This document shows positions 51,890 to 64,000 of a stretch of DNA of 64,000 nt, piece after piece. Position numbers and translations under genes: made by a program. This stretch comes from Metopolophium dirhodum. Taxonomy: Eukaryota; Arthropoda; Insecta; Hemiptera; Aphididae. Within the stretch, counting starts at the first letter, position 1; every line of letters begins with the position of its first letter. The stretch lies in assembly GCF_019925205.1 (NCBI RefSeq), contig NC_083564.1, positions 7,755,491-7,819,490 of the forward strand, in the 5' to 3' direction. Below the pieces are notes generated by a model. That model was given only the letters and a program-made list of their open reading frames with translations, was not told the DNA's origin and did not search any database.

Positions 51890-52790
51890 ACGTCTTATAA
51901 TATAAAGAATTATTGTGAAGAAATTTATAAATATCTTTAATTTTGATTGTGATAAGAGTGATAAAAAAACTAATGCTTATCCCTTGTAGTAAAAATATAA
52001 AAAAAAAACCGTGATAGTAATTTTAATTAAAATAATATGAACATTTAATTTAGTAAATTAGTAAATGGAATAACTTATATTGTCGTTTCATTATTTTAGA
52101 TAAGTAGGTAATGCATATTTTATTATAATAATTAAAATAATAAAATAATAATTCTTTATTTTAGCGACACAAAATATTGTTTATTTGTTTACTTATGGTG
52201 AATTCTCCAAAGCCAAAAGCAATCTTTTAATATAAAATATAAAATATAATGTATTATGTAGGCTACAGTAGCATTATGTATTGAGAAGAACAATCTGCAG
52301 ATTATTCTATCATTAACATTTAACACACATAATCATGGAAACTTTTGTTTTCAAGGTCAAGTCATTAGTAATACAAATACATTATATATACAACTTTCCC
52401 TATCCACCACTTACAAACTTCAATATGTAGGGAAATCTATGCACAACAGTTTTATTGATACCCAATCTCACTAAGTATGCACAAACCAGAACTTCGAATA
52501 TTAACTCAAAGTTTGATGGGCTGCGTATGCATATAATAGTTTAAAACAATTTTAGTATTAAAATGTAATTTATACTTTATAGTTTTTATTATAATTAATA
52601 ATTTTGAAAATAATTAGTATAGAAAACAATATTTTATTTTACAGTGTGTTAACTCAAAAACTTACTTAGTTAATACTTAAGTACACTAAGACTGTTTTAT
52701 CATTTCCTGTAGTATTTATCAAAAATATATTTAACTATCTCAATAATAAAAGGAATATTATTGTACTTTGATGCTTTTAATCAAACAGTT
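51890..52790. other. AT-rich 3' end of the large intron
   Basis: No features apart from the acceptor for the second exon. Confidence 0.55.
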
Positions 52791-52805
52791 TTCATATGTT
52801 TACAG

Positions 52806-52973
52806 GTGATGGCCAAAGCACAGATTCACCTGGTTTCGAGCTTTTCGATTCGGACAACGGCCATGATCTCACGCTATCACCACAAACGTTTACGGCTAAT
52901 ACCACAGCTGAGTCTTTTCTAGTCAACGACAACTCAAACAGCATAGGCATGCCCGTCAATGAGTCTGACACAG
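52806..52973 (+). CDS. Second coding exon of the same gene (168 bases, phase 1-1)
   Basis: A pyrimidine-rich stretch ending TTTACAG precedes 52806 and a donor GTAATG follows 52973. The single G left by the 12468-12750 exon joins the first two bases GT to give a Gly codon, so the reading continues as HSS-G-DGQSTDSPGFELF without interruption. The exon then encodes 55 residues plus one base, including DSDNGHDLTLSPQTF and NDNSNSIGMPVNESDT. The segment is acidic, Asn/Ser/Thr-rich and probably disordered; there is no recognised domain. Its length is divisible by three and both boundaries are phase 1, so it could be skipped or included without shifting the frame. GC is 81/168 (48%). If the exon is bypassed, the next frame codon at 52974 reads through intron to a stop soon after, which fits a real exon end here. 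Confidence 0.8.
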
Positions 52974-55900
52974 GTAATGTGAATATTTTATTGTCTTAGC
53001 AAATATTTCAACCATTTAAAAATTAAATATTAATAAAAATAACTGGTTACTCCGTAGAAAGATTTGTAAATCTGTATTCTTATAATATTACCTGTATAAG
53101 TAGAAAATGTTTACTTTGTGACTGCGAAATTCTGTTGGTACTCTTATAATATAAATTATTCCATTTGTCAAGTTGGGCGTTATTATAATATATATGATAG
53201 AAAAAAGAATTTAAAAGAAAAATTCAACGAGTGATGAAAAATAATACAACAATTGCATTACAGTTTTTATGTTATTATGTTATATTTTTGTTCTCTAAAT
53301 AAACAGCAATAGTAGACAAATAACCTATTGTTTCCCAAAGATATTTACAGCGTTTCTGGTTCTGTAAAAGTACAATGCAGTATGTTTTAATCTTAATAGC
53401 TATCTAAAAATTACTAATTAGTAAGTAATTACACTTACATTGTGCAGTAAAAAAAAAAAAAATATTAATATGATGTTAGATATTTATGATTAATGTTATC
53501 ATGTTTATTGAAAAATGAATAAATATCCCCAAGCCATGAGAATTATTATATTCCTGAAGTTTATTGTATTTATATAATACAATAAATTAATAGCGGAATC
53601 AAGTTTTTATAGTTGAATCGATATAATCTATATATTGCCCAAGTTGATATTTTATTCATACTTTTTAAATTATGTAACATGACATTTTCATGGGTGAGTT
53701 TAAAACGTTCATTTTTTTTATCACCGTTTGATTGAAATTCATACATAATTTTTATATTTAGAGTAGGTATATACAATTTATATAATGCCTATATTTTCAT
53801 CAACTTAATATAAATATTGTGACATTATCAGTATTTGGAAATTACGAGTTTTTTTTACGACTTCTGGGGATACTTTGATATATGTTTTTTTTATTTCGAA
53901 CTGTATACCTCTCCAGTGCACCCGGTGCGTTTGATTACGAGTAAATTCTACACCACTTTTCCCTTCTCTCTTGCACACATACACACACAATAAATACGTA
54001 TAGCTCGAAAACAACTGCCGGGGGAACGATAAATAAATTTGGGGAAAGTTTTGGTTTTGGCGCCCAACAACCTTGCTCCCCCACCCCCTTAACACACCCC
54101 CCGCGAATCCTTAGCCCATGCGTAATTTAATAGTTTCCATCCCACCATGGTGACGGCGGCAGCGGTGATTTAGCCCCATTCTAGGACAAAAACTCATAAT
54201 TCACGATATTGCCAAATGTGCATGTATACTGAAACCCTCTCAAACACACCCCTTTTACAGAAATAGGTGACCTGCGACGCCAGAATTTCTAAACAGAAAG
54301 ATTTTATGGAGGGAAAACTTATTGAAGATACAATGTCACAAAACAAAATATTAAATTCAGCATCTAATTTTTGACCAAACACATTAATACCTTCTGATTA
54401 GATTATCAACCACAAAAACCAATGGGTAGCTGTAAACTAGTAAACCAAAAATAAATCGTTCTAATTAGTCGTTCAGCATATTATGGTATAGGTAATGAAA
54501 TAAATTAAAACTTATTTGAGCTTTTGTAGCATAATTTATAATATTAATTATTTAAAGCGAATAAAACGCGATACAACAATTTTTCAAATATAATTTATCA
54601 GAAACATACTTATCCAATATTCACAGTTTCCTATTTTAAAGCAAACTATTTTTTTTTCGTTTCATCCTAAATGGAAATCTACATTTTTGGTTGCAAGCGT
54701 ACACACTGCTGGTATTATATTTATCTATCCATATCTAATATCTATAATCTAAAACAACAGTTTATTATATCTAAATGTATAGGTACCTAAATGTACATTG
54801 ATGCATTTATAAATTCAACTTACTTATTTAATATGTTCTAAATGTAAACAAATTAATTATAATTATTAGTTTATTAGTTTTTGCAATTTTTTTTCATGGA
54901 ACGATACATATTTTAATTTTACCTATTTTCTAATATTTTGTCATATTTTTAGTACTCAATAATTAAGGCAATAATCATTATTTAAAAAAAAAAAAAATCA
55001 GTTACTACACGCGTTTCAAGTGTACTTAACAATTTAACATAGGTATAACATTAAAATTGCTTAGTCAAATACAAATAACAATAATAACTATGATTCGTTA
55101 TGTTCGGTTTAATAATATTGTGTCAAACAAGCAACTATTTCATTGTTTTTTTTCTTTATTAAAGCTCAGGGTGTAATATAAACTTTTACTATACTTCTGA
55201 TATAATATAGTCTATAACACTTTTTATTAATATTATCAGGTTTTGGTAATCCCTTACAGTCAACAGTTTATTGGATACTCGTTCAGACTACAACATAAAA
55301 AAAAAACGGTTGACATATTGGTTAAAGTGTGCGATTTGTAATATACACTGTAATATACAAGGAGATGTGAATCCGTAGTAGACAGGAAAACGATTTCAAA
55401 TCCCGAAAAAAAAAACCTTTAAGCATTTTGATGTGCATGTGTCGTGTGTGTGTAATTTTAAACTGTTGGCATTTGTTTATTTGGCTGTCGAAGTAGTTGA
55501 TGAAAATAGTTGAAATTTAAAACGAAAGCGACGTATTTGATTCTTCGGACTTCCTGTAATCCAATAAAAAACACGTAACAAAAACAAATAAAAGTGTAGG
55601 TTTGTTCAAGAACTTTTATGATTTGAACAAATAAATCACATCCGTTTCAAAAACATTTATTCAGTTATCATTTAATGTATATTTATTTATGAAATACCAT
55701 CAACGTTTTCAGAAAAACAATATTATGTTTTATTCATAATCAATAAATTTAATAAATACTAAAATAATTGTAATTGACATTTCATTTTTTGACGTGAAAA
55801 TATTGAAATAGTCCTTTAAATTTGTTAAGGTGATTTTTAAAGTGTTGAAATAATAGGTAGGTACCATTGTCTGTTAACACATTTTTTGAAATAAAATGTT

Positions 55901-58530
55901 CAAAAATATTACTATTTTAATCGCATTTACAGATAAAAAAGTTACTTTATTAATCATTAAAAATAAATAACTTATTATAAATAATATGCTACATATTATT
56001 TATTTATTCTTTCCGTGTAAACATATAATTCAACTCTTAATAATGATTTTTATGAATAGTAAATTTTAAAACATCAAAGAAATAATGATAATGCATCCTA
56101 TAAATGCTAATATGCTATAATGCTAATTTAATCTTTCACTAGAATCATTGTTTATTATAAATATTTATACTATTAACAACAATATTATTCCATTTATATT
56201 CTGCTTATAGATTTAGATGGTATTAAATGTTGTGAAAGTTAAGATTTTCTCCATTATATTACTATTAGTGCCCGCGTGGGAGAGAAATTCTATCGTTACG
56301 TGTCTTACCTATACCTATTATAGTTATGAATATAAATTATTAAAATTATAACCAAACTATATCAAACTTTAAGATTATGTACCTATGGTTAAATTAATAG
56401 TTGAGTGCAAATATAATATAGCAACATGTGGACGACATTTTTAGTATTTTTGGAACGTAATGACTGGGTACTTGACGTGTATATTCACAATAAAAAAAAA
56501 AATTAACTAGAAAAATTGCTCAGAAAAAGTCACTTAAAAGTGACATATTAATTAACGTCGACAATACTATGCGTAGACATATTTTAATACAAAATGTAAT
56601 TTTAAACTTGGATGGAAAAAAAAATAAGAAAACTAGTAGGTCCATAGTGTAATAAAATTTAAAAAAAAAAACAAGATACCTACTCTACAACGGTACAGCG
56701 CGCTGGTGGTAGGACCTATATATGTACTATGTACATAAAACGGGCTGTGTGAAAACAGGTCACGTTGAATGGAACAAGGGACACATATACATGTATATAC
56801 TCTTGTGCACTCAACACGTCTTAGTTTAATTAAACGACAACCGTAGGTGGGCCAGAGCAAGCTGCCGGGTGGTGGGTTGGGGTGAAGAACAGCAGACAGG
56901 TACTTGAGTCCATTGTCGGATTATTCAGATTTATTTAGGTTACGTGCGAGCTTAATGGCAAACGGTAAACAATGATTACCGACGAGTTTAGCGACTCGGA
57001 AACCTACGTTGTTCGAAGGGCTTTTATCGTGTTTAAATATCAGGAATAGCCTAGACAACAACCACGACTGAATCTGATTTTGAAACGGCTATATTTTGGT
57101 CCACGAGAGACGAGCTGCGAACATACTATATAATACAATAATAATTGTGAATTGAACCACAACGAAACCAACTATTATTTCCATAAACACATAACACAAT
57201 TCCTGACATTATCTTATTGCAAGATTACAACTAATTTTAAAATTCACTGAGTATGAGCACTTTTAATAATACAAATCATTATTATATTTAAAAAATCAGA
57301 ATGGTGTTTTTATCGAAACTTATTGTATGCGTTATTCCAAAAAAAAATTGGAATTTAACTTATAAGTCAACAGTTTTTAAAAATATATCATTATTTCTTT
57401 TTTATCTAAAACAAATAGAAAATTACACAATACGTTGTTGACGTATGAGCAACGATATCGATAATTCGATAAGATAATAGATGATCTCAAAGACAAATTT
57501 TCAACAAAGATATCAATTTTTAAATATCCAATATATTGCAATACCGAAATTAATGATACGCCACGGAAGTATCCAAATCATAGTATAGTTAAAACTGATA
57601 TTGCTAAACCCGTTCATCGAACTGTAGAATTGAAAGATTTAAAACAAAAAGTGACTACGAATTGTATATAATATGATAATATATTTCCAGAAACAAGGAA
57701 AAAATATTTTGGTCATGAGAGAAAAACCAACGGGAGGGTGCACATTTTATTTGAATGTTCCACTTATCAGTAGGGAAATTAGTTTCCAGAGTTGTTACAA
57801 GACACCTTCTCAGTTACCGAAAGTTACCACGTCATACTTTTTTCCATTTGTAGTCAAATTGGAATTTTGAATTGACAGCATACGATTTCAAGTAATTTAA
57901 ATTATTCAGCAACGCGATATCATACAAAACAAAATCCGTGCTGTCATGTAATCCATAGTGGGGAAAACCAGAATATTTATATTTACCTATGTTTATACGC
58001 CAGAAAATTAAACTCTCACATTGACGTTAATTCTGAGATTTTTTACAAAATGTATAAAATAAAATTGTAAATAAATTCAGTTGATTAAATAGTAATTGGA
58101 AAAAAAAATTATTTATCACTCGCGTGAAGCCTGATATTTATATAAAATTATATTATTACTTATTAAATATTTATTACGATGAAGATCATTCATAACTGAG
58201 AATAATGTTTATACTTACTGTAAGAGTTTGTTGTTGTCAGTACTTTGAATATGATTTTATTAAAAAGTTGATCGAACATCAAAAGATGAATTTTATCGCC
58301 AAGTATTTTCTTTTATTACATTAATAAGCAGTTTTCTTTGAAAGTCCATTTGTATGAAATAAAAGTTCAAATAAAAATGTCATTAGCTTTATAATCATAA
58401 TTTTTTTTAAACAATTTAAGCTTTCCACGGATTTTTTATCTCTTCAAAAATAATAATTCACTACCTACTTCCTTGATTGACTGACATGATAATATTATAC
58501 TGTTGTACATATAATTTAAAAAAAGTGGGT
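52974..58530 (+). other. Downstream non-coding DNA, probably the next intron
   Basis: Starts with the donor GTAATG. AT-rich, with a C-rich patch near 54060-54180 and a GC-richer patch at 56690-57120. No further exon was identified; an ATG-less open stretch at 57465-57668 is treated in findings. Confidence 0.5.
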
Positions 58531-58631
58531 TAGTGGATGTCGCTCTGCTGTACAGTAGGTTGCAAGTGGGTCACTGTAATGGATGGTGTTAAATTTGAAT
58601 TCAATGATATCATACTATTGTATAAAAAAAA

Positions 58632-59393
58632 AGATTCTGAGCGAAAACGGTCAGTCAGCCAATGATGTTACCAAGTATATTTGATGATATTATTATGAAT
58701 AAAGTAATTTATATATAACCTATTACGTGGAGCCTTGTTTTAAATTTTCAATCCATAGCTATAAAAGTTGAACATTTTATACATTTTTAACTACAAAATA
58801 ATTATTAAACTTTAAATTTGAACTTTAAATGCTTATAAAAAAAAATTGTGCCTATGTATTTTTAAATATTTTTCAACTGCTATTGTAACAATATATCAGG
58901 AGCCTTGCATTAAATTTCCACGCTTATTTACCCAACAAATAAAATTTTGTTGATAACTATAGAAAATAAAACTAAAGAAAATAGAAACTGAAAATGTCCG
59001 TAAACTGCTCAAAATAAGTCAAAATATTTGGAAAATGTTATGGTGTATAAAAAATGCTAATATAAAAATTCAGTCAAAATTGCATGTACCTACGGTCATG
59101 TGTTTAAGAGTTGCACTAAAAACCAAAATCGATTTTTTCGAAAACAGATTTTGTGTAAAAATTCCCGTTTTTCCTTAATTTTTCTTTTATTTTTCACGGC
59201 GCTTTTAAAAACTACTGAAAAGTACCAACCAACTCCCTCCCCTCCAAGAAAAGTACCAACTAGATTCACTTTCCTATCAGAAAAGATACTGTTGAAGAAA
59301 ATCCAAGCACTTTTACTGTCCTAAAAGGTGATGACAGACACAAAAAAAAATAAAAAAACACACATCATTGTAAAATCAATACACTCAGAATCT
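58632..59393. mobile_element. Dispersed repeat with short inverted termini (MITE-like, 762 bp)
   Basis: The left end AGATTCTGAG (58632-58641) is the exact reverse complement of the right end CTCAGAATCT (59384-59393). Between them the sequence is AT-rich with no long open frame. The right third (about 59100-59393) matches 43290-43591 in the same window, sharing GTAAAAATTCCCGTTTT, CTTTCCTATCAGAAA and CATCATTGTAAAATCAATAC, so it is an interspersed repeat. I remember this family as common in aphid genomes but cannot verify that here. The stretch before it, 58530-58631, may belong to the same repeat. No clear target-site duplication was found. A non-autonomous DNA transposon is the best guess. Confidence 0.6.
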
Positions 59394-59399
59394 AAAATA

Positions 59400-62300
59400 A
59401 TAATAATAATAATACAATCATTTTGCATACAATGTACTTCTATGCCGAATATTAAAATCTTTTAGTCTACTCAGTTTTGTAATTATATATATTTAGTCGA
59501 TGATAACTTAACCTTTAGTCTCGTATAGAAATAACCACATTAGTAAGTTATAAAGTGATCATAATAATATGCTAAACTTTAATTCTACATTGTACTCATA
59601 TATCAAGTGATTAACCTGTATATAATAATATGATAAAATAAATAATCATATATCCTCAAATAATTCCAGGAAAACATGTCTATAATGTGACAATATTAAT
59701 ATTAGTGAGTTTTGTATTATTATCAATAATTCTTTTCGAATAATTATCGTTAATTATAACGAGTTGACATAATATTTTGAGTAGAAAATTATATTGCATT
59801 TACCCGGAAAACGTTACAAAGGTCTGTTCCTCGATCCTTTTATGAACTTTAAAGGAGCTGATGGCCAAGTTATTCACGCATTATACATAAAATGAAACCT
59901 AGACTCCGAGGCAATATAATTAAGTCCTTTAGTTTCCATCAGTATGAGTTTACAAGGATCTATAGCTTCGACCGGAAATAAATAGGCCCTTTAGACTCCC
60001 GACAGCGCATGGTCGTATATTGAACGCCTTAACCTAACCTATTTCGCAGTTACTCTAAATTTCAGGAAACTTGTGTGCTTACATGAAACTGTCCTTTATT
60101 TTAAATGTAGAATAATAATAATATGTCAAAGCAGTTTCCCCAAATAAATTAGTTACGTAAGAGATTGGGCATTCAAATGATATGCAATATATTATATAGG
60201 TATATTATGCAATTTATAATGATGCATTGAATTTAATATTATTACGAACCTTTGATCAAAACCAAAATATAATATAGTACTAACAACAATGTACCTAATT
60301 AAAACAATTACCTACCTCATAATTATTATTTAGAAAACATTTTAAAATATTGAAAAGATTTTTTCGTGATCGAGCTCGTTTCTATAAAACGTAACTCGTT
60401 TCGAAATAGTTTTACTAGTTTTTGGAAAACGGATTCATCTTGGGATCAGCAGCACAGGACCAATTTGCTATTGATCGACTTTAAACTTTCGGTCGGAAGT
60501 ATGAAAATGAATATCCTTAATACCTCCAAACCATTTAAACTTTCATCCCCCCTTTACTTCCGGTTAATTAAACGATCGAACGTTATGTGGAATAAATGCT
60601 CTTATAGATAGCGATCATTAATATTGCTTTCGCCAATACGTCGTTTTATCGTCTAATATACACAGAACGTCTTTATAGTACCGTAGTTTCTCCAATAAAA
60701 TATTCTAAGATACGATGTCGTTGATCATATAATTCAAACCTAAGAAATCACCGAAACTCCATATAAGAAGAAATATAAATCGAGATCACATATTGCATTA
60801 AGTACGTTTTTATGTATTAAAGGAGCCATATTCCATGAACGGTGGATGGGGGGGGGGGGGGGTTGGAAGCCAAGAAATAAACAACAATACTGAAATAAAA
60901 TAAATAGTAGTGTCAGTTTATAATAATACAAATACACAAATGTCCAAAGAAACATCGATATGAAGTAACTTAAATACCATTCACTTTATATTCAAACTAA
61001 ATTTCACTAAATTTAACATGAAATATTTTACCTTTTCTTGAGTTTCAAATACTATTGTCTATATATTATTGGTTAGATAACATACTATAATCACACGTTA
61101 CAGATGATAATAACATTTTAAACTGTTAATATTTTAAAAATATCACTTATCTTCTAGCACAAAGTGAATAAAATAATAAATATACTATTAAGCATGCATC
61201 GTATGAAATATATAAACTTGTAAAAAATCCAATGTTGAGATATTTATTTGTAAAAGTCAAACTTAATCAATTTAAAAATTTAGTGAGTATAATTTTTTAT
61301 AAATTTAAAGTTATTACTTATTATTTAATTTATCAAAAAAACATTTTTATGATTAAACATTTTCAAAGTAACCATGATTTATTTAATTGGCGTTATTTAT
61401 AATCTAAGTTTTGCTTCTATAAATGTCGAAAAAGAAATGTTTAAAATTGAAAGCAAGGTTCCATCTTGTAGTTTGTAATCAAAGCAATTTAAAATTAACG
61501 AGACATTTTTTCCATATGCATTTGTACTTTGTATTTGTTATGTTGTTACTTAAGAATCATGCTAATAAAATTCGAAAACTGTTTTTAGTATTTATTAGTT
61601 TTTAGTAGTTTTTAGTATTCATATAATTTTTTATTTTAATATTAATGGCTTGAACATTTAGTACAAAGTTCTTCAAATTATTCTAAAAATATCTAAAATT
61701 CAAATCCATTTTATACAGACATTTGTAATTCTCATATCGACAAAATTATTTTATAGGTATTTATTTTTATACGAAAAAAAAAGATTTTTCCCTAACGACT
61801 TTAATAATAATTATATAGTAATTTGAAAAATATTAATCGTAGAGGGACTTAATACAGAAAAATGTTCAAAAAATTTATAATAATTTTAAACTTTTTACTT
61901 CATTAGTGTAATATGCACTTTAAAGTTTTGACTTATAGTATGTAAAAAAAAACACATAACGATATTATAACAGCTAATGAAAATATAATATATTCTATGA
62001 ACTACCACACTTACCTTGTCTTACTAAATGCAAAAAATTGACTTATACTAATATTAACAGTTTTTAATATTCTTAGGAATAAAATATGGACTGACACCGC
62101 CTCCGCTTAAAATCGTTTTTCATATTGTCAATGGTTTTTCATTGAATTATAATTTAACACATTCCGGCATCACTCGTTGTCTAAGAACACGTAACGTACG
62201 ATACAGCTGCCGAGGGACTACCCCAGTTTTTTTTACATCGTATAAGACAGTATATAGGATATAAATTGATATATATATATATATATTTAAAAATATCTTT

Positions 62301-64000
62301 ATCGAGTCTCGGGGAGAAGACGAAGAACAATAATTAAAGTTTGGCAAAATGTACTATCTGCAGAAAACTTATCGAAAATAGTTTTAGTTGACCGACATCA
62401 ATTATTTCTGACAGGGTGGTCTCAGACTGTCAATTAATAATACAACTTTGTACGGTAATTATTTGTGTTCCTCTTAGATGTAATTTTGTTGTATTTCGTT
62501 CTGCGTTCTACGGTTTGATATTTATTGATAACGAATATCGAGCCGTTAAAAAATGCAAATATTTCACCTTCGATTGCCGTTTGTTTAATACATAATATAT
62601 TATTATAAAACGTCGATTTTTTTTTAAACAATATTTGTCAAAATGTTTTTTTTTTTATTATGTACAGTCTAATTTATTCATTACAATTTATAATAACTAT
62701 TATGCACTACGCAGCTATCCTTGAAATGCGAAAGAAAACATATTGCCTACTGAAAATTACTTATTGTAATGACATATTTTAATTTCCACGTTTGTGTTAA
62801 CACGAATAATTACACCGTTCGATAAATTAACAAATACATACCTATGTTTGAAGAATAAAAATACCACTTCGGCTGTTGTTGACCTTTGTTCAGACGAAAG
62901 GGTTAATATTATTAACCGTGCTGTCGTGTTAATACGTAATTTTTGCAGATAGTACCTAACTATTGTCGAGGACTCGACGGTCCTGCAGACGGTTAATTAA
63001 TTCTAACCTCGTTTTATGACGAAGCATAATATCATAAATTAGTCAGAATAAGCCTTTATCCTGCGTTAAATGTGTCACGACTAAGGCAACCACCACTGTG
63101 TCACTATTGTATATCCAATGGTAAACATTTAAAATTATTGTGTAACATACAATTACATCGAAAACGTGTTTCCGTCGAATGTATAATTCTTCTGAATGTA
63201 TAACATTTTAATCCCTTTGCACTTATTGACATTTTTCCGGTGAACGATTATTGTTGGTATTTCAAATTTTTAATTTAAACATTTTTATTCCATTGCCATA
63301 ACAAATACTATCAGTTAAACAGTATATTATGTACTATGTAGTATAGTACACCAATTTTAAACGCACACAGTTTGAATTTATAATACTTCACAATACGCGT
63401 TATGAAAATTAAATTGTATGTAGGTAATTTAAACAAATGTAAAAATAAAAAGTTTCAAATGTTTCAAAATAGGTACTAGGTAACCTATATTTCATTATGG
63501 CGGATGGTTCGCGATAAATTAGAATTTCACTTGCAAATTACAATGTTCCAATAACAAACTTCCCAAACTCCCGCATATTTCTCAAATCCCATATTTTTGT
63601 CCGCTGCAGAAGGAGAGAGTGGTTTCTGATAAAATATTAAACGTTTTCTGTTTTCTGAATAAACTGCAATAATTGGGAACGCGCCTCGATGGATATTGTA
63701 CCTATCCCGTGATATTTTGCAGGGAGCGAACAAGTCTTGGTGAGATTCCGGAATGCTCGTTTTCGATGAAATATACATATATACCCCGTGCAACATTGCG
63801 TATTTAATCGTCCCGAACAGGACTAATTATGATAGATGGATAAATGTCGGGTGTAATCCGATCGACATAAGCCCGAATACGATTATTGTGGTTAATTTTT
63901 TCACCCGCTTGCCCGGAAAAATAACGACAGGGCGAAAAGGGGAAGTACGCCTACCTACGCTGCTGTAATCAATTTACGTGAATTTATCTCTTTTGTAAAA
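59400..64000. other. AT-rich non-coding DNA to the window end
   Basis: No supported exon. A poly-G tract at 60848 and a GC-richer block near 63600-63960 are the only features. Confidence 0.5.
60848..60862. repeat. Poly-G tract
   Basis: Fifteen G residues in a row. Confidence 0.9.

Larger units (their letters stand above)
12751..52805 (+). other. Large intron (about 40 kb) between the two coding exons
   Basis: The intron begins GTAAGT and ends TTTACAG, so it follows the GT-AG rule. No strongly supported coding exon was seen inside it, although a candidate first exon ending at 38607 is in phase with the downstream exon. It contains GC-richer islands in AT-rich DNA, many microsatellites, three local duplications, repeat pieces and one antisense tRNA-Lys gene. 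Introns of this size with scattered islands are common in developmental or neural regulator genes; applying that here is inference. Confidence 0.7.

Noticed and set aside
1..64000. CRISPR arrays, prokaryotic operons or a viral genome
   Set aside because: No regularly spaced repeat-spacer structure, no clustered genes, and clear eukaryotic splice sites and a nuclear tRNA.

Overview
This window looks like nuclear DNA of an insect, most likely an aphid or close relative. That assignment is inference, drawn from very AT-rich non-coding DNA, many AAT/ATT and GT/CA arrays, frequent TAGGTA/TACCTA words and interspersed repeats that I remember as aphid-like. Nothing bacterial or phage-like is present: there are no operons, ribosome binding sites or CRISPR arrays. 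Most open frames are chance frames over microsatellites (Asn, Ile, Leu, Val/Cys or Thr/His runs).

One protein-coding gene is well supported, on the + strand. It is seen as two internal exons, 12468-12750 and 52806-52973, separated by an intron of about 40 kb. Splice sites and phases agree (0 in, 1 across the intron, 1 out). The 150 encoded residues are Ser/Thr/Asp/Gln-rich and acidic, with no domain I recognise, so the gene is unnamed. Start and stop codons lie outside what can be established here.

Layout: 1-12467 is upstream non-coding DNA with GC-richer patches near 2 kb, 4.2-5.2 kb and 9.6-11.3 kb. The exon at 12.5 kb is 65% GC. The large intron alternates long AT-rich stretches with GC/CpG-richer islands (18.5-19.6, 23.2-23.6, 27.6-28.1, 34.1-34.4, 40-42.5, 46.8-47.5 and 49.5-50.2 kb). 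It also holds a tRNA-Lys(CTT) gene on the - strand at 45983-46055. After the second exon, 52974-64000 is AT-rich non-coding DNA, presumably the next intron, with a dispersed inverted-repeat element at 58632-59393.

The best leads are: a possible alternative first exon ending at 38607 that is in phase with the 52806 exon; two promoter-like clusters in the intron (GAGA/TATA/Inr near 34.2 kb and CRE/TATA/Inr near 47.26 kb); three diverged local tandem duplications at 20.5-21.0, 22.3-23.2 and 25.7-26.2 kb; an element family shared between 43.3 and 59 kb; Helitron-like and MITE-like pieces at 51.3-51.8 kb; and strong palindromes at 18.7, 42.7 and 44.75 kb. I did not find a clear novel multi-gene system.
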